Shown here piece after piece: positions 22,731 through 28,954 of a DNA stretch of 41,362 nt. Under the pieces are notes generated by a model. That model was not told where the DNA came from. It saw only the letters and a program-made list of their open reading frames with translations, and ran no database searches. A program made the position numbers and the translations under genes. Every line of letters begins with the position of its first letter. The stretch's first letter is position 1. Location of the stretch: positions 1-41,362 of the IMG/VR virus record IMGVR_UViG_3300030104_004394. One strand, given 5' to 3'. This DNA is from a virus.

Positions 22731-22891
22731 TCTGGGTCTATTATCCCAAAAGCGTCCAATATCGTGAATATAAAGAAGCCCACTGAGCTCACCCACGACA
22801 AAGTCATTAATAAATGATCGTTAAGAATTAAACCAATTACAAAACCAGTAATTGAAATAATCATAAAACTTAGACAAGCTAATATTCTCAT
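22724..22891 (-). CDS. Small membrane protein with two spans, 55 aa
   Basis: ATG at 22891 overlaps the preceding stop and has a GGAGGGC ribosome site. The product (MRILACLSFMIISITGFVIG, then LSWVSSVGFFIFTILDAFGI) has two hydrophobic segments, about residues 2-23 and 31-51, with the short loop NDHLLMT. The family is unknown. As an early membrane protein it could act in superinfection exclusion or on host physiology; this is speculation. Confidence 0.6.
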   Translation of the reverse strand: MRILACLSFMIISITGFVIGLILNDHLLMTLSWVSSVGFFIFTILDAFGIIDPDF

Positions 22892-23313
22892 TATTTGCCC
22901 TCCTTATCTCGACCCTGTATCTCATACATTATAGAGCACATTGAATTGTACCCTTTAACGAAGCCCTTCATCTCTTCAACATGACTAAATCTCCAAAGGT
23001 CATTTGAATATTGAGAATATTCCTGATTTATAGAATATTTATGAAAAGAGATTTTTGAGCCCTCTATTCCTTCATAACCATAATTGGCACCAAATTTGTC
23101 AATATTAGTTCTGAATTGTTTAAATTGATTTGCCCAGTAATATTTATTATCACCAGTCAACCTAATACAAACGCCTCTTTTATTTAAAAGAAATTCCTTT
23201 TCATTCCTTTCAGATATTAAAGAAGAAGAGTCTATATTTTTCCAATCTCCAGACAGGATTGAAGTTATTTCGTTAACTCTTGTCTGAAGCTTTTCTATTT
23301 GTTTAGTTTCCAT
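22891..23313 (-). CDS. Hypothetical 140-aa protein, first early gene
   Basis: I chose ATG at 23313 (METKQIEKLQTRVNEI) because it has an AAAAAAGGAGC ribosome site 4-5 nt upstream; the frame can be extended 20 codons but without such a site. The family is not recognised. There is a helical start and then a region rich in Tyr and aromatic residues (LTGDNKYYWANQFKQFRTN, then EYSQYSNDLWRFSHVEEMKG). It is the first clear gene after the presumed left end, as T7 gene 0.3 is, so an early host-defence or takeover role is possible. Confidence 0.7.
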   Translation of the reverse strand: METKQIEKLQTRVNEITSILSGDWKNIDSSSLISERNEKEFLLNKRGVCIRLTGDNKYYWANQFKQFRTNIDKFGANYGYEGIEGSKISFHKYSINQEYSQYSNDLWRFSHVEEMKGFVKGYNSMCSIMYEIQGRDKEGK

Positions 23314-23339
23314 TTTGCTCCTTTTTTGTTTCGATAATG

Positions 23340-23475
23340 TAATTAATACACATCTGAATAGATAATGACGCAATCCATTTAGGTCGTATTGTCACGCCCT
23401 GTACTTCATAATGATTATAAAGAGTAATTAAGAATATATTAAAAAAGACTCAAAATAGGCCTAAGGTCTACATCA
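23340..23475 (-). promoter_or_regulatory. Leader of the first early gene, with candidate host-type promoter
   Basis: The minus strand has, in order: a terminator-like GGTTGT...CTATTTT block, TTAATA then TATAAT with 17 bp between (about 23437-23409), the GGCGTGACAATA element (23398-23387), and GTGTATTAATTA (23351-23340). The TATAAT with correct spacing is the best host RNA polymerase promoter candidate of the early region. Most of the blocks recur in the same order at 21620-21425. AATACGAC at about 23389-23382 resembles part of the T7 promoter, but the rest does not. Confidence 0.45.
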
Positions 23476-23745
23476 CAACCAATCTAAAATGTTGACCTGT
23501 GTCCTCCTGTGGAGCTCCGTTTTTGTCAGTTTTGATTGATTTTGAGGTTTTACTAGATTTGAAGTAATTAGAAGAGATTTAAAAAAATAGACTTTTAGAT
23601 TGATTTGAAGTGAGATTGAATTGATTTGAATTAGACTTGAAATAGATTTGAAGTGAGATTGAATTGATTTGAAGAGATATAAAGTGAATTGATTTGAGTT
23701 GATATAGAGTAAGCTTTGAGTTCTTTTGAAGTTCTTTGAGTTCAT
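23473..23745 (-). CDS. Possible repeat-derived 90-aa protein
   Basis: A perfect AGGAGG lies 7 nt before ATG 23745, the best argument that this frame is used. The product is, however, mostly translation of TCAAATC-type DNA repeats (SNQFTLYLFKSIQSHFKS, then INSISLQINLK), with no known domain. The region may function mainly as DNA (genome end or packaging). I keep it as a weak call. Confidence 0.3.
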   Translation of the reverse strand: MNSKNFKRTQSLLYINSNQFTLYLFKSIQSHFKSISSLIQINSISLQINLKVYFFKSLLITSNLVKPQNQSKLTKTELHRRTQVNILDWL

Positions 23746-24035
23746 TGCGCGTCCTCCTGTTCATACTAAGTTCAAAAAAACAGAAAACACCATACGAGAA
23801 AAGAAGAAGAAAAGAAAAGAAACAACAAAACCTGGCACCCAACCCACACAATAAAGAGCAATGGAGTTTTAATCCGTTGTTAAACCAGGCCAGGATTGAA
23901 AAGAAGAGAGATAAAGTCACCGAACGTGTGACCACGCGAGAAAAAAAGAGCCAGGCGTGCGCCCAAAAGTTAAGCGGGGTAACGCCCGGGTGGCGGGTAT
24001 CGATAGCCCTCTCACATTTTTTTACCAAATATTTG
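23476..24035. other. Mostly non-coding region; presumed genome-end (terminal repeat) and packaging region
   Basis: It lies between the last late gene and the first early gene, which is where the physical ends and terminal repeat sit in T7-like phages. Three sub-blocks differ in composition. About 23530-23720 is repeats of gatttgaa-type words. About 23760-23840 is almost pure purine on the plus strand. About 23890-24015 is clearly richer in G and C, with GTCAC/GTGAC (about 23915-23935) as a hairpin. Longer open frames cross it but lack a good start and family resemblance. Where the true ends lie cannot be read from the sequence. Confidence 0.5.
23602..23673. repeat. 29-bp perfect direct repeat within a degenerate repeat tract
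   Basis: Positions 23602-23630 and 23645-23673 are identical over 29 bp (beginning gatttgaagtgag), 43 bp apart from start to start. Shorter copies of the words gaattgatttga and gatttgaag surround them from about 23530 to 23700. Iterated short words of this type are common at replication origins, packaging sites and partition sites. Confidence 0.75.
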
Positions 24036-24398
24036 CTACTTACACTTACAAAGCTTGACGCTTAGTTGAGCTAGCAGCCAATCCTTGATTGAACTTCTAG
24101 TCCATATCTCGGTCCATAAGTTGGCATAAGCTGTAACTCTTACTTCCTCATCTGCATCATCTAAAGAACAAGCATACTCTACGTGATGATTAAGTTCGTG
24201 CATCACTAAGTTTAAAGCTACTGGTCCTCCTTTGTCTATTATAGTCTTATCTAAGTATATAATAGCTGGTGGTCCAGCTGAGTAAGAACCTAATTGATCC
24301 CCTACATTTGTTGCTAGTATTGTATCTAGTTGTATAAACTCTATAGTTTGATACCCTATTATAGTTGATGTAGGTAATGTAATCTTAGTGTTATTCAT
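24036..24398 (-). CDS. Putative zinc metallopeptidase-like protein (HExxH)
   Basis: This 120-aa protein has HELNHHVEYA (about residues 67-76), a canonical HExxH, with the acidic stretch DDADEEVRVTAYANLW about ten residues later that could give the third zinc ligand. AIIYLDKTII precedes the motif as an edge strand. This is a small gluzincin-like fold of the kind found in phages and toxin-antitoxin systems. Substrate unknown. It lies after the large terminase, at the very end of the late genes. In T7 this place holds gene 19.5 of unknown function. Confidence 0.65.
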   Translation of the reverse strand: MNNTKITLPTSTIIGYQTIEFIQLDTILATNVGDQLGSYSAGPPAIIYLDKTIIDKGGPVALNLVMHELNHHVEYACSLDDADEEVRVTAYANLWTEIWTRSSIKDWLLAQLSVKLCKCK

Positions 24399-24583
24399 AG
24401 TTCCTTTAGGTTACTTATAGTTAGACTTATAGTATACTTAGTATCTGACCCCCAAGGCACCATACCGATACGTGTACCTATTTAATTAGAGCTCCATAGA
24501 GCATCTAATCCACTTCTGTATAGGTTTAATAGCGTCTGGTGTTTGTTGTCAATCTGGGCTCAAATATGGGCCATTAAAGGCTA
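24399..24583 (-). other. Gap between terminase and metallopeptidase genes, with a possible broken small gene
   Basis: A frame starting MAHI at 24575 is stopped at once by TGA, yet continues in phase as AQIDNKHQTLLNLYRSGLDA and LWSSN, ending at TAA. A TGG-to-TGA change would explain this, so it may be a decayed short gene. A second short frame (MVPWGSDTKYTISL, 22 codons) overlaps the next start. TACTAAGTATACTATAAG upstream of the next gene recalls the 17-bp motif but is not a full match. Confidence 0.3.
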
Positions 24584-26233
24584 TTATATCCAAGATGTCT
24601 TGCTTGATTTCTTGCCGACTGCATGTTCCATAAATCGATCTAATTCTATACTTAATCTTTCATTCTTAGCTGCTCTTTCTGCTAGTATAACATCTTGGCC
24701 TAAATAATTGGTCCAATACGCCACAGCCATAGCTAATACGTCTATTAAGTCATCATGTTTTAAACACGATCGATCTCTAGTCAATCTACTCATTTGATAG
24801 AATAGTTGATGCTGCATATCGAGCTCGTAGTCTTTCCTAATTAACTCTTGGTCAACTACAAGTCTATGCGAGTTAAATACTGGTTCTAAAGTATCTATAA
24901 TTCTTTTTTCTTTTTGAACTGAACTTCTAGTTTCTTCAATAGTACACGGATGAATACGTGCTAATATTGGTTCTAATAATCTGTTAAACATTCCATCACC
25001 AAAGTTGCTTTCAATAGTGACATAAGACACATTTTGAGCTTTAGCTGCGTTTGCTAAATCTACTAAAGTCTTTTCTTCATAACCGCCTTCTAAAGAGCCA
25101 ATATCAGTTAAATATAAAATACCATTTAACATCTTTACAATAGCATAAGCTGTTCTATCTGCACCTCTACCTGCTGGATCGATTGACATAACTCCTCCTT
25201 GAAAAGGAAAGTAATCACTTGATACATGCATTGGTGCTACATAGTAATCACCTTTTAATCCAACATTAGGTATTTCTGGATCTAAGGCTTTTATTTGATC
25301 TAAACTATTTGCCCATTGTATTTTACCTGGAGCTTCTTTCCAAGATGAAACTCCTGACATAATAATTAAGTCATTAAGTTTAAGTGGGTATTTATTTACA
25401 TCAGATAAAGTTGTATCTAACATAAATTGTAATGAAAATCCTGAACGTCCATAAGACGCTTCTCTTTCCATTAAATCTACATCATCAAATCTATCTGGAT
25501 CTAAAGCTTGACCAGGTTTAAACTTATCTTTTTCTTTTAAAATTTCTTTAGCTAACTTATGACCATAATTTAACAAAGCTTTACTTTCAGGAAACCTTGC
25601 AGGCCATATTTGAGTTTTAAATCCTCTTTCTTCTAACTGATTATAAATAGATAATTCTGTTTGTGGTGTTCCCAAAAATACAATTCTACCTACTTCAGGT
25701 TTAATAATAGAGTCAAATTCTTTAATTGTTTCTGATAGTCTATCTCTCATTAATTGTGTTTGAGAGTTGTTAGCTGACTCAACGTCATCAGCAATAATTA
25801 AATCTGCTCTAGAACCTGTAAGTTGACTGGTAATACCCATTGATTTACAACTAGGTGCATGTGATGCTCTAGCAGGACCAACGTCAAATGATACTTTACT
25901 TGACCTTTGATCGTCATTAGGTTTTAAATGTTCTAATATCGGCAGCTCATGAATTAATCTTTGAGTAAACGTTGAGAAGTCATCTGCTCTAGTTTTAGAC
26001 GCAGAGACAACTAAAATATTTTTTTGAGGATCCATTAACCAATTCCAACAAGCAAATGCTGAAGTAATCCAGGATTTACCTGCACCTCTAAAAGCTTGAA
26101 TACAAGCACGCTTAGGACCATATTGTAAATAGTCCGCCATTTGATATTGTATTTTAGTTGGCGGTGGTAATTGTAAATGTTTCCAAGCTAAATATAAAAA
26201 ATTCTTAAAAATTTTTAACTTAGCCGGGACCAT
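24584..26233 (-). CDS. 19: Terminase large subunit (T7 gp19-like)
   Basis: This 549-aa packaging motor has the Walker A loop FRGAGKSW (residues 48-55) and the Walker B DLIIADDVESANN. FLGTPQTE is the coupling motif. A C-terminal RNase-H-like nuclease has SIDPAGRGADRTAY with its first Asp, IESNFGDGMF with the middle acidic residues, and KHDDLIDVLAMA with the last Asp pair. T7 gp19 is 586 aa. It cuts concatemers and drives DNA into the head with the small subunit, whose gene ends one base before. Genome ends in this family are formed near this gene. Confidence 0.96.
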   Translation of the reverse strand: MVPAKLKIFKNFLYLAWKHLQLPPPTKIQYQMADYLQYGPKRACIQAFRGAGKSWITSAFACWNWLMDPQKNILVVSASKTRADDFSTFTQRLIHELPILEHLKPNDDQRSSKVSFDVGPARASHAPSCKSMGITSQLTGSRADLIIADDVESANNSQTQLMRDRLSETIKEFDSIIKPEVGRIVFLGTPQTELSIYNQLEERGFKTQIWPARFPESKALLNYGHKLAKEILKEKDKFKPGQALDPDRFDDVDLMEREASYGRSGFSLQFMLDTTLSDVNKYPLKLNDLIIMSGVSSWKEAPGKIQWANSLDQIKALDPEIPNVGLKGDYYVAPMHVSSDYFPFQGGVMSIDPAGRGADRTAYAIVKMLNGILYLTDIGSLEGGYEEKTLVDLANAAKAQNVSYVTIESNFGDGMFNRLLEPILARIHPCTIEETRSSVQKEKRIIDTLEPVFNSHRLVVDQELIRKDYELDMQHQLFYQMSRLTRDRSCLKHDDLIDVLAMAVAYWTNYLGQDVILAERAAKNERLSIELDRFMEHAVGKKSSKTSWI

Positions 26234-26526
26234 TATAATTTCCTATCTTCGTTATCAAAAGGTAATTCACTAACAATATCTATATCGTTATTTGATTGAA
26301 TACCTGTGCCGTAGGTTTTACAAACATCTAAACAAACTTTCATTTCTGATGCTGTTAGGTCTTCACCTGATTTTAATTTTGTATGCGCTTGAGCTATAAG
26401 CATATCTACTATTTCATTTGCTTTTTCTTTAGTAGTTAGCTCTTTTGGTTTAGTAGGTTTTTGTTCTTCTAAATCAAATTTAACTTCATCTTCAAATGTT
26501 AAATCTACTGACTTTTCATCACTCAT
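26233..26526 (-). CDS. 18: Terminase small subunit (T7 gp18-like)
   Basis: This 97-aa acidic protein (T7 gp18: 89 aa) has the pattern KEKANEIVDMLIAQAHTKLKSGEDLTASEMKVCLDVCKTYG in the middle, as in T7-type small terminases, with acidic ends. It would recognise the concatemer and hand DNA to gp19. It overlaps the large-subunit gene by one base, as in T7-like phages. Identity is based on size, place and the helical middle. Confidence 0.85.
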   Translation of the reverse strand: MSDEKSVDLTFEDEVKFDLEEQKPTKPKELTTKEKANEIVDMLIAQAHTKLKSGEDLTASEMKVCLDVCKTYGTGIQSNNDIDIVSELPFDNEDRKL

Positions 26527-26529
26527 AAT

Positions 26530-26745
26530 TTATTCTAATATAAGAGACGTAATTTTTTTTTCGCCCATATATATTTCTATGTTTGCTTTAGATTGTATAC
26601 ATTTGTAAACAACTCTATCTCCAGGGTTTTTGTCTTTCATAGCGTAACGTTTAGCTTTAAGGCATTTTGATAATGACTCGTGATAACGGTGTTCTATAAT
26701 TTTGTGATCTTGTAAAAGTAAAAGTGCAAATACCATTTCTATCAT
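26530..26745 (-). CDS. Hypothetical 71-aa protein in the spanin position
   Basis: The protein starts MIEMVFALLLLQDHKIIEHR, a short hydrophobic start that may be a weak signal or anchor. A basic Lys/Cys-containing part follows (CLKAKRYAMKDKNPGDRVVYKCIQSK). T7 has its spanin genes beside gene 18, the same place. There is no lipobox, so an outer-membrane spanin role is not shown. It overlaps the preceding gene by one base. Confidence 0.6.
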   Translation of the reverse strand: MIEMVFALLLLQDHKIIEHRYHESLSKCLKAKRYAMKDKNPGDRVVYKCIQSKANIEIYMGEKKITSLILE

Positions 26746-27128
26746 TAGTGACCGTTCCCATTTCTAATTAATGTTTCTATATCAACCTGTAGTTTTGATA
26801 CTTGTTCTTTTAAAAAATCTATATTAATTTTATTATTTCTCATTCCTTTTAGCTCTTCATCCATAGACTCAATTAAACCCGACATGTGTTCTACAAGCAT
26901 AAATAATTCGGCCTCACCGCTTGATTGGCCTAATTCACCTCTAGGGTATTTAATTCTAAATTCTGAGTTAGCTGCTAAATCTTTTTCCATTAGCTCTAAC
27001 TTTGTTGAATGTTTGTTAAGTGTTTCTACTACACCAAAATATGCCCATACTCCTACTGCAACAGCAATAACTATGCTAATTAGATTTTTCATTGGCATAC
27101 TTACAGAAGTATTTTCACTTATTTTCAT
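26745..27128 (-). CDS. Membrane-anchored coiled-coil protein (possible inner-membrane spanin)
   Basis: In this 127-aa protein residues about 13-34 (MKNLISIVIAVAVGVWAYFG) form one N-terminal membrane span. The rest is long helical coiled coil (VETLNKHSTKLELMEKD, then INIDFLKEQVSKLQVDIETL). One N-terminal anchor plus a periplasmic coiled coil is the Rz (T7 gp18.5) layout, and it lies next to the terminase small-subunit gene, as in T7. The call is inferred from topology and place; the sequence itself is not clearly Rz. Confidence 0.6.
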   Translation of the reverse strand: MKISENTSVSMPMKNLISIVIAVAVGVWAYFGVVETLNKHSTKLELMEKDLAANSEFRIKYPRGELGQSSGEAELFMLVEHMSGLIESMDEELKGMRNNKINIDFLKEQVSKLQVDIETLIRNGNGH

Positions 27129-27262
27129 TTACGTTTTTTCTTTTTTGGGCACTCTTTTTCTTTGCAATTTGGAAATTGAAAAGTTAAAACGTCAACTACT
27201 TTTTCGTTAAGTGAGTCTATCCAACCAAAAAACTTTAAACATATTTTATCTATAATGTTCAT
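27125..27262 (-). CDS. Small basic 45-aa protein
   Basis: ATG 27262 overlaps the stop of the holin-like gene (ATGA), and its own stop overlaps the next ATG (ATGA). The product (MNIIDKICLKFFGWIDSLNE, then CKEKECPKKKKRK) has an amphipathic start and a very basic Cys-containing end. The family is unknown. The tight coupling on both sides supports that it is translated. Confidence 0.65.
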   Translation of the reverse strand: MNIIDKICLKFFGWIDSLNEKVVDVLTFQFPNCKEKECPKKKKRK

Positions 27263-27639
27263 TTTTTACCTTTAAATATTTGTGTTCCTTTAATCCCATA
27301 GATACTAGCTACAACTAAAATCCATAAGTTAGTAAACCATGATGGAAGTTGTTGAAATTGTTCAAAAAACTCTTTTATTTTTTGAGATGCATTTGGGTCA
27401 TCACTAAAAACACCGTATGCAATTACTAAAATTGGCAAAGTGAGAATTATCAAAACTGCTTCGTCTTTCCAGTCTGATTGTCTTGCTTCTAATAATTTAC
27501 CAGAATATTCTAATTCTCCATTGGCCATTTTTTCAGCATGTTTTGCTTGAGCATTTGCCATCATCATTTTAGTTTCTTGTTTCTTTTTATAAATATGACT
27601 TCCAGCATTTAATGCTAATTTTATTGCGCTAAACCACAT
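27259..27639 (-). CDS. Holin-like membrane protein
   Basis: This 126-aa protein has a basic helical N-terminus (KKKQETKMMMANAQAKHAEKM). Two hydrophobic segments follow, about residues 60-76 (EAVLIILTLPILVIAYGVF) and 101-118 (FTNLWILVVASIYGIKG), and the tail is Lys-rich. It directly follows the lysozyme gene with a one-base overlap. Size, spans and neighbour fit a holin that releases the GH24 lysozyme, but another candidate (28954-28709) is near. Confidence 0.7.
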   Translation of the reverse strand: MWFSAIKLALNAGSHIYKKKQETKMMMANAQAKHAEKMANGELEYSGKLLEARQSDWKDEAVLIILTLPILVIAYGVFSDDPNASQKIKEFFEQFQQLPSWFTNLWILVVASIYGIKGTQIFKGKK

Positions 27640-28064
27640 TACACACTCCTCATAGTTTCTGCTAAAGACTCACATCTTGTTGTGGTCTGTTTATGCCATG
27701 CGCTGTCAATCATTTCGTCAGCGGCTTTGTTCCAGTCTTGATTTCTTATACCTTCCCACATTTTTTTAAATTTCATAACTCGTGGTTTTCCAAGCTGAAA
27801 GCACATTTCCGTAATTATACCTAAAACAGTTTCTGGTACATCTAATCCTTCAAGTAAGTTTTGTGCAGATGTAAGAGCAATTTGAAAATCTTTATCAAAC
27901 AAAATATCAAGCTCTTCTTTACTATACTCAACACCTTCAATAAAGTTATCGGTAGGTAATACCAAATGACCATAACCAATTGTAGCAAAACCCAAACTAT
28001 CGGAATAGACAGAACGCCTAAACCCTTCATGTTGTTTAATTCTTTCTTTAAGTGTTGTATGCAT
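27639..28064 (-). CDS. Endolysin, T4-type lysozyme (GH24)
   Basis: This 141-aa muramidase has E13 (QHEGFR), D22 (YSDSLG) and T28 (ATIGYGH), with exactly the T4 lysozyme spacing (E11, D20, T26). The later helix with ITEMCFQLG and the end TTTRCESLAETM also fit the family. It hydrolyses the murein glycan at lysis. There is no signal peptide, so it needs the nearby holin. T7 itself uses gp3.5 for lysis. Here the gp3.5-like protein has lost its zinc ligands, so this enzyme is most likely the only lytic one. Confidence 0.93.
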   Translation of the reverse strand: MHTTLKERIKQHEGFRRSVYSDSLGFATIGYGHLVLPTDNFIEGVEYSKEELDILFDKDFQIALTSAQNLLEGLDVPETVLGIITEMCFQLGKPRVMKFKKMWEGIRNQDWNKAADEMIDSAWHKQTTTRCESLAETMRSV

Positions 28065-28083
28065 AATTTTTTTGTCCTTCTAA

Positions 28084-28206
28084 TTACAGTAAAAATAAAA
28101 TTACAGACCAAACAACAAATAAGCCGAATGCAAATTTGTTTGTGTCTGCCCAATATATTTTTGCTTTATTTTTCCATGTAGTCAGTGTGTCGCCATATAT
28201 TATCAT
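28084..28206 (-). CDS. Small membrane protein, 40 aa
   Basis: ATG 28206 overlaps the preceding stop (ATGA). The product (MIIYGDTLTTWKNKAKIYWA, then FAFGLFVVWSVILFLL) ends in one membrane span. It sits just before the lysozyme gene. A membrane protein in a lysis cassette could be a holin helper, but no family is recognised. Confidence 0.6.
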   Translation of the reverse strand: MIIYGDTLTTWKNKAKIYWADTNKFAFGLFVVWSVILFLL

Positions 28207-28433
28207 GTTGGTTCCCCTTTTTTAAGTTCTGTTTGTTCTACGCAAATAAATTTAATATAAAATTTATTCTTATTAACTTCTTCTTTGCCTATGTCTGTTA
28301 TTTTAAGAATACTTTGTTCATTTCCTGCAATCATACAAGAGTAACCGTCATCAAATAACTCTGGGTATTTATAAGGTGGAAGGCAGCTATTAGCTAACCC
28401 AGAACATAAAATTAAATTAAGAACAAAATTCAT
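28203..28433 (-). CDS. Small secreted-type protein, 76 aa
   Basis: The start MNFVLNLILCSGLANSCLPP looks like a signal peptide or a lipoprotein-type leader, with Cys at 10 and 17. The following part (YKYPELFDDGYSCMIAGNEQ, then YIKFICVEQTEL) has two more cysteines that could pair in the periplasm. It lies in the lysis region. An outer-membrane spanin role is possible, but the family is not known to me. Confidence 0.6.
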   Translation of the reverse strand: MNFVLNLILCSGLANSCLPPYKYPELFDDGYSCMIAGNEQSILKITDIGKEEVNKNKFYIKFICVEQTELKKGEPT

Positions 28434-28573
28434 TTTTTGTGTTGTCTCCTTTTGTGTTTATTCATAGAAGACCATTTAATTCGTGAAGGATTTTTTGATA
28501 TGCTAGTTTTTTTAAATCTTGATCGTGTTTCGTGAGCCTCTTTAGTTAAAAGGCTATTTTTCTTTTTAGCCAT
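28430..28573 (-). CDS. Very basic 47-aa protein
   Basis: ATG 28573 shares a base with the stop before it (TAATG), and its stop overlaps the next ATG. The product (MAKKKNSLLTKEAHETRSRF, then NPSRIKWSSMNKHKRRQHKK) is strongly basic and would bind nucleic acid or acidic surfaces. The family is unknown. Coupled starts on both sides are the evidence. Confidence 0.65.
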   Translation of the reverse strand: MAKKKNSLLTKEAHETRSRFKKTSISKNPSRIKWSSMNKHKRRQHKK

Positions 28574-28719
28574 TAAGGTAAGCCACGCTCAAATTCGTCT
28601 TCTTCTTCTACTTCTTCAATTTTGTTTTTAACTTTTTGTAAACTATCTGAAGCTTCTGCTAATTTATCTTCAGCATCTTCAATTAGTTCTGAAAGTGATT
28701 TTTCTTTTTTAAGTGCCAT
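28573..28719 (-). CDS. Acidic helical 48-aa protein
   Basis: ATG 28719 overlaps the upstream gene end by 11 nt. The product (MALKKEKSLSELIEDAEDKL, then QKVKNKIEEVEEEDEFERG) is a highly charged coiled-coil helix. The family is unknown. It is next to a very basic 47-aa protein, so the two might interact; that is speculation. Confidence 0.6.
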   Translation of the reverse strand: MALKKEKSLSELIEDAEDKLAEASDSLQKVKNKIEEVEEEDEFERGLP

Positions 28720-28954
28720 CGAATGAAAAGTAACCTATTAAAGCAGCTATAAAACTACCAATTAATATTAATGCAGAAACTGCACCTTTACCTTTCGAAA
28801 CGTCTTGTCTTAAACTTTTAACTTCTTTTTTTAATTCATTAATATTTTCATTTAGTATTTTCATGCGTTCAGCACAAATACGTTCGTGAGAAGAAAGTCT
28901 TACTCCTGCTGATACTTCAGCAAATTGTTTTGGAGTAATCTTTTTCTTAGCCAT
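28709..28954 (-). CDS. Small tail-anchored coiled-coil protein (alternative holin)
   Basis: This 81-aa protein has a soluble helical region (ERMKILNENINELKKEVKSLRQDV) and then one C-terminal membrane span (ALILIGSFIAALIGYFSF, about residues 60-77). This layout recalls XhlA-type hemolysin-like proteins found in phage lysis cassettes. T7 has its holin gene 17.5 in the same slot, after the tail fibre. It overlaps the last tail protein gene by one base. It may be the holin or a helper. Confidence 0.6.
   Translation of the reverse strand: MAKKKITPKQFAEVSAGVRLSSHERICAERMKILNENINELKKEVKSLRQDVSKGKGAVSALILIGSFIAALIGYFSFDGT

Noticed and set aside
23314-23373. Longer N-terminus (20 extra codons) for the first early gene
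   Set aside because: The extra codons translate the leader with its promoter-like elements. The strong GGAG site is placed for the ATG at 23313.
23382-23389. AATACGAC string resembling the start of the T7 promoter
   Set aside because: Only eight bases match; the rest of the T7 promoter and its spacing to the start are not seen, and the other leaders lack it.
23602-23673. CRISPR-like array
   Set aside because: Only two perfect 29-bp copies with a 14-bp gap, surrounded by degenerate versions of the same words and with no cas genes; this is a degenerate tandem-type repeat, not a CRISPR.
23579-24028. 149-codon frame on the minus strand in the presumed genome-end region
   Set aside because: It starts with TTG without a good ribosome site, its second half is a translation of DNA repeats, and no family pattern is visible. 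Its length can be explained by base composition.
23736-24065. 109-codon plus-strand frame across the purine-rich tract
   Set aside because: It is Lys/Glu-rich only because the DNA is purine-rich there; it runs against all other protein genes and overlaps the end of the metallopeptidase gene.
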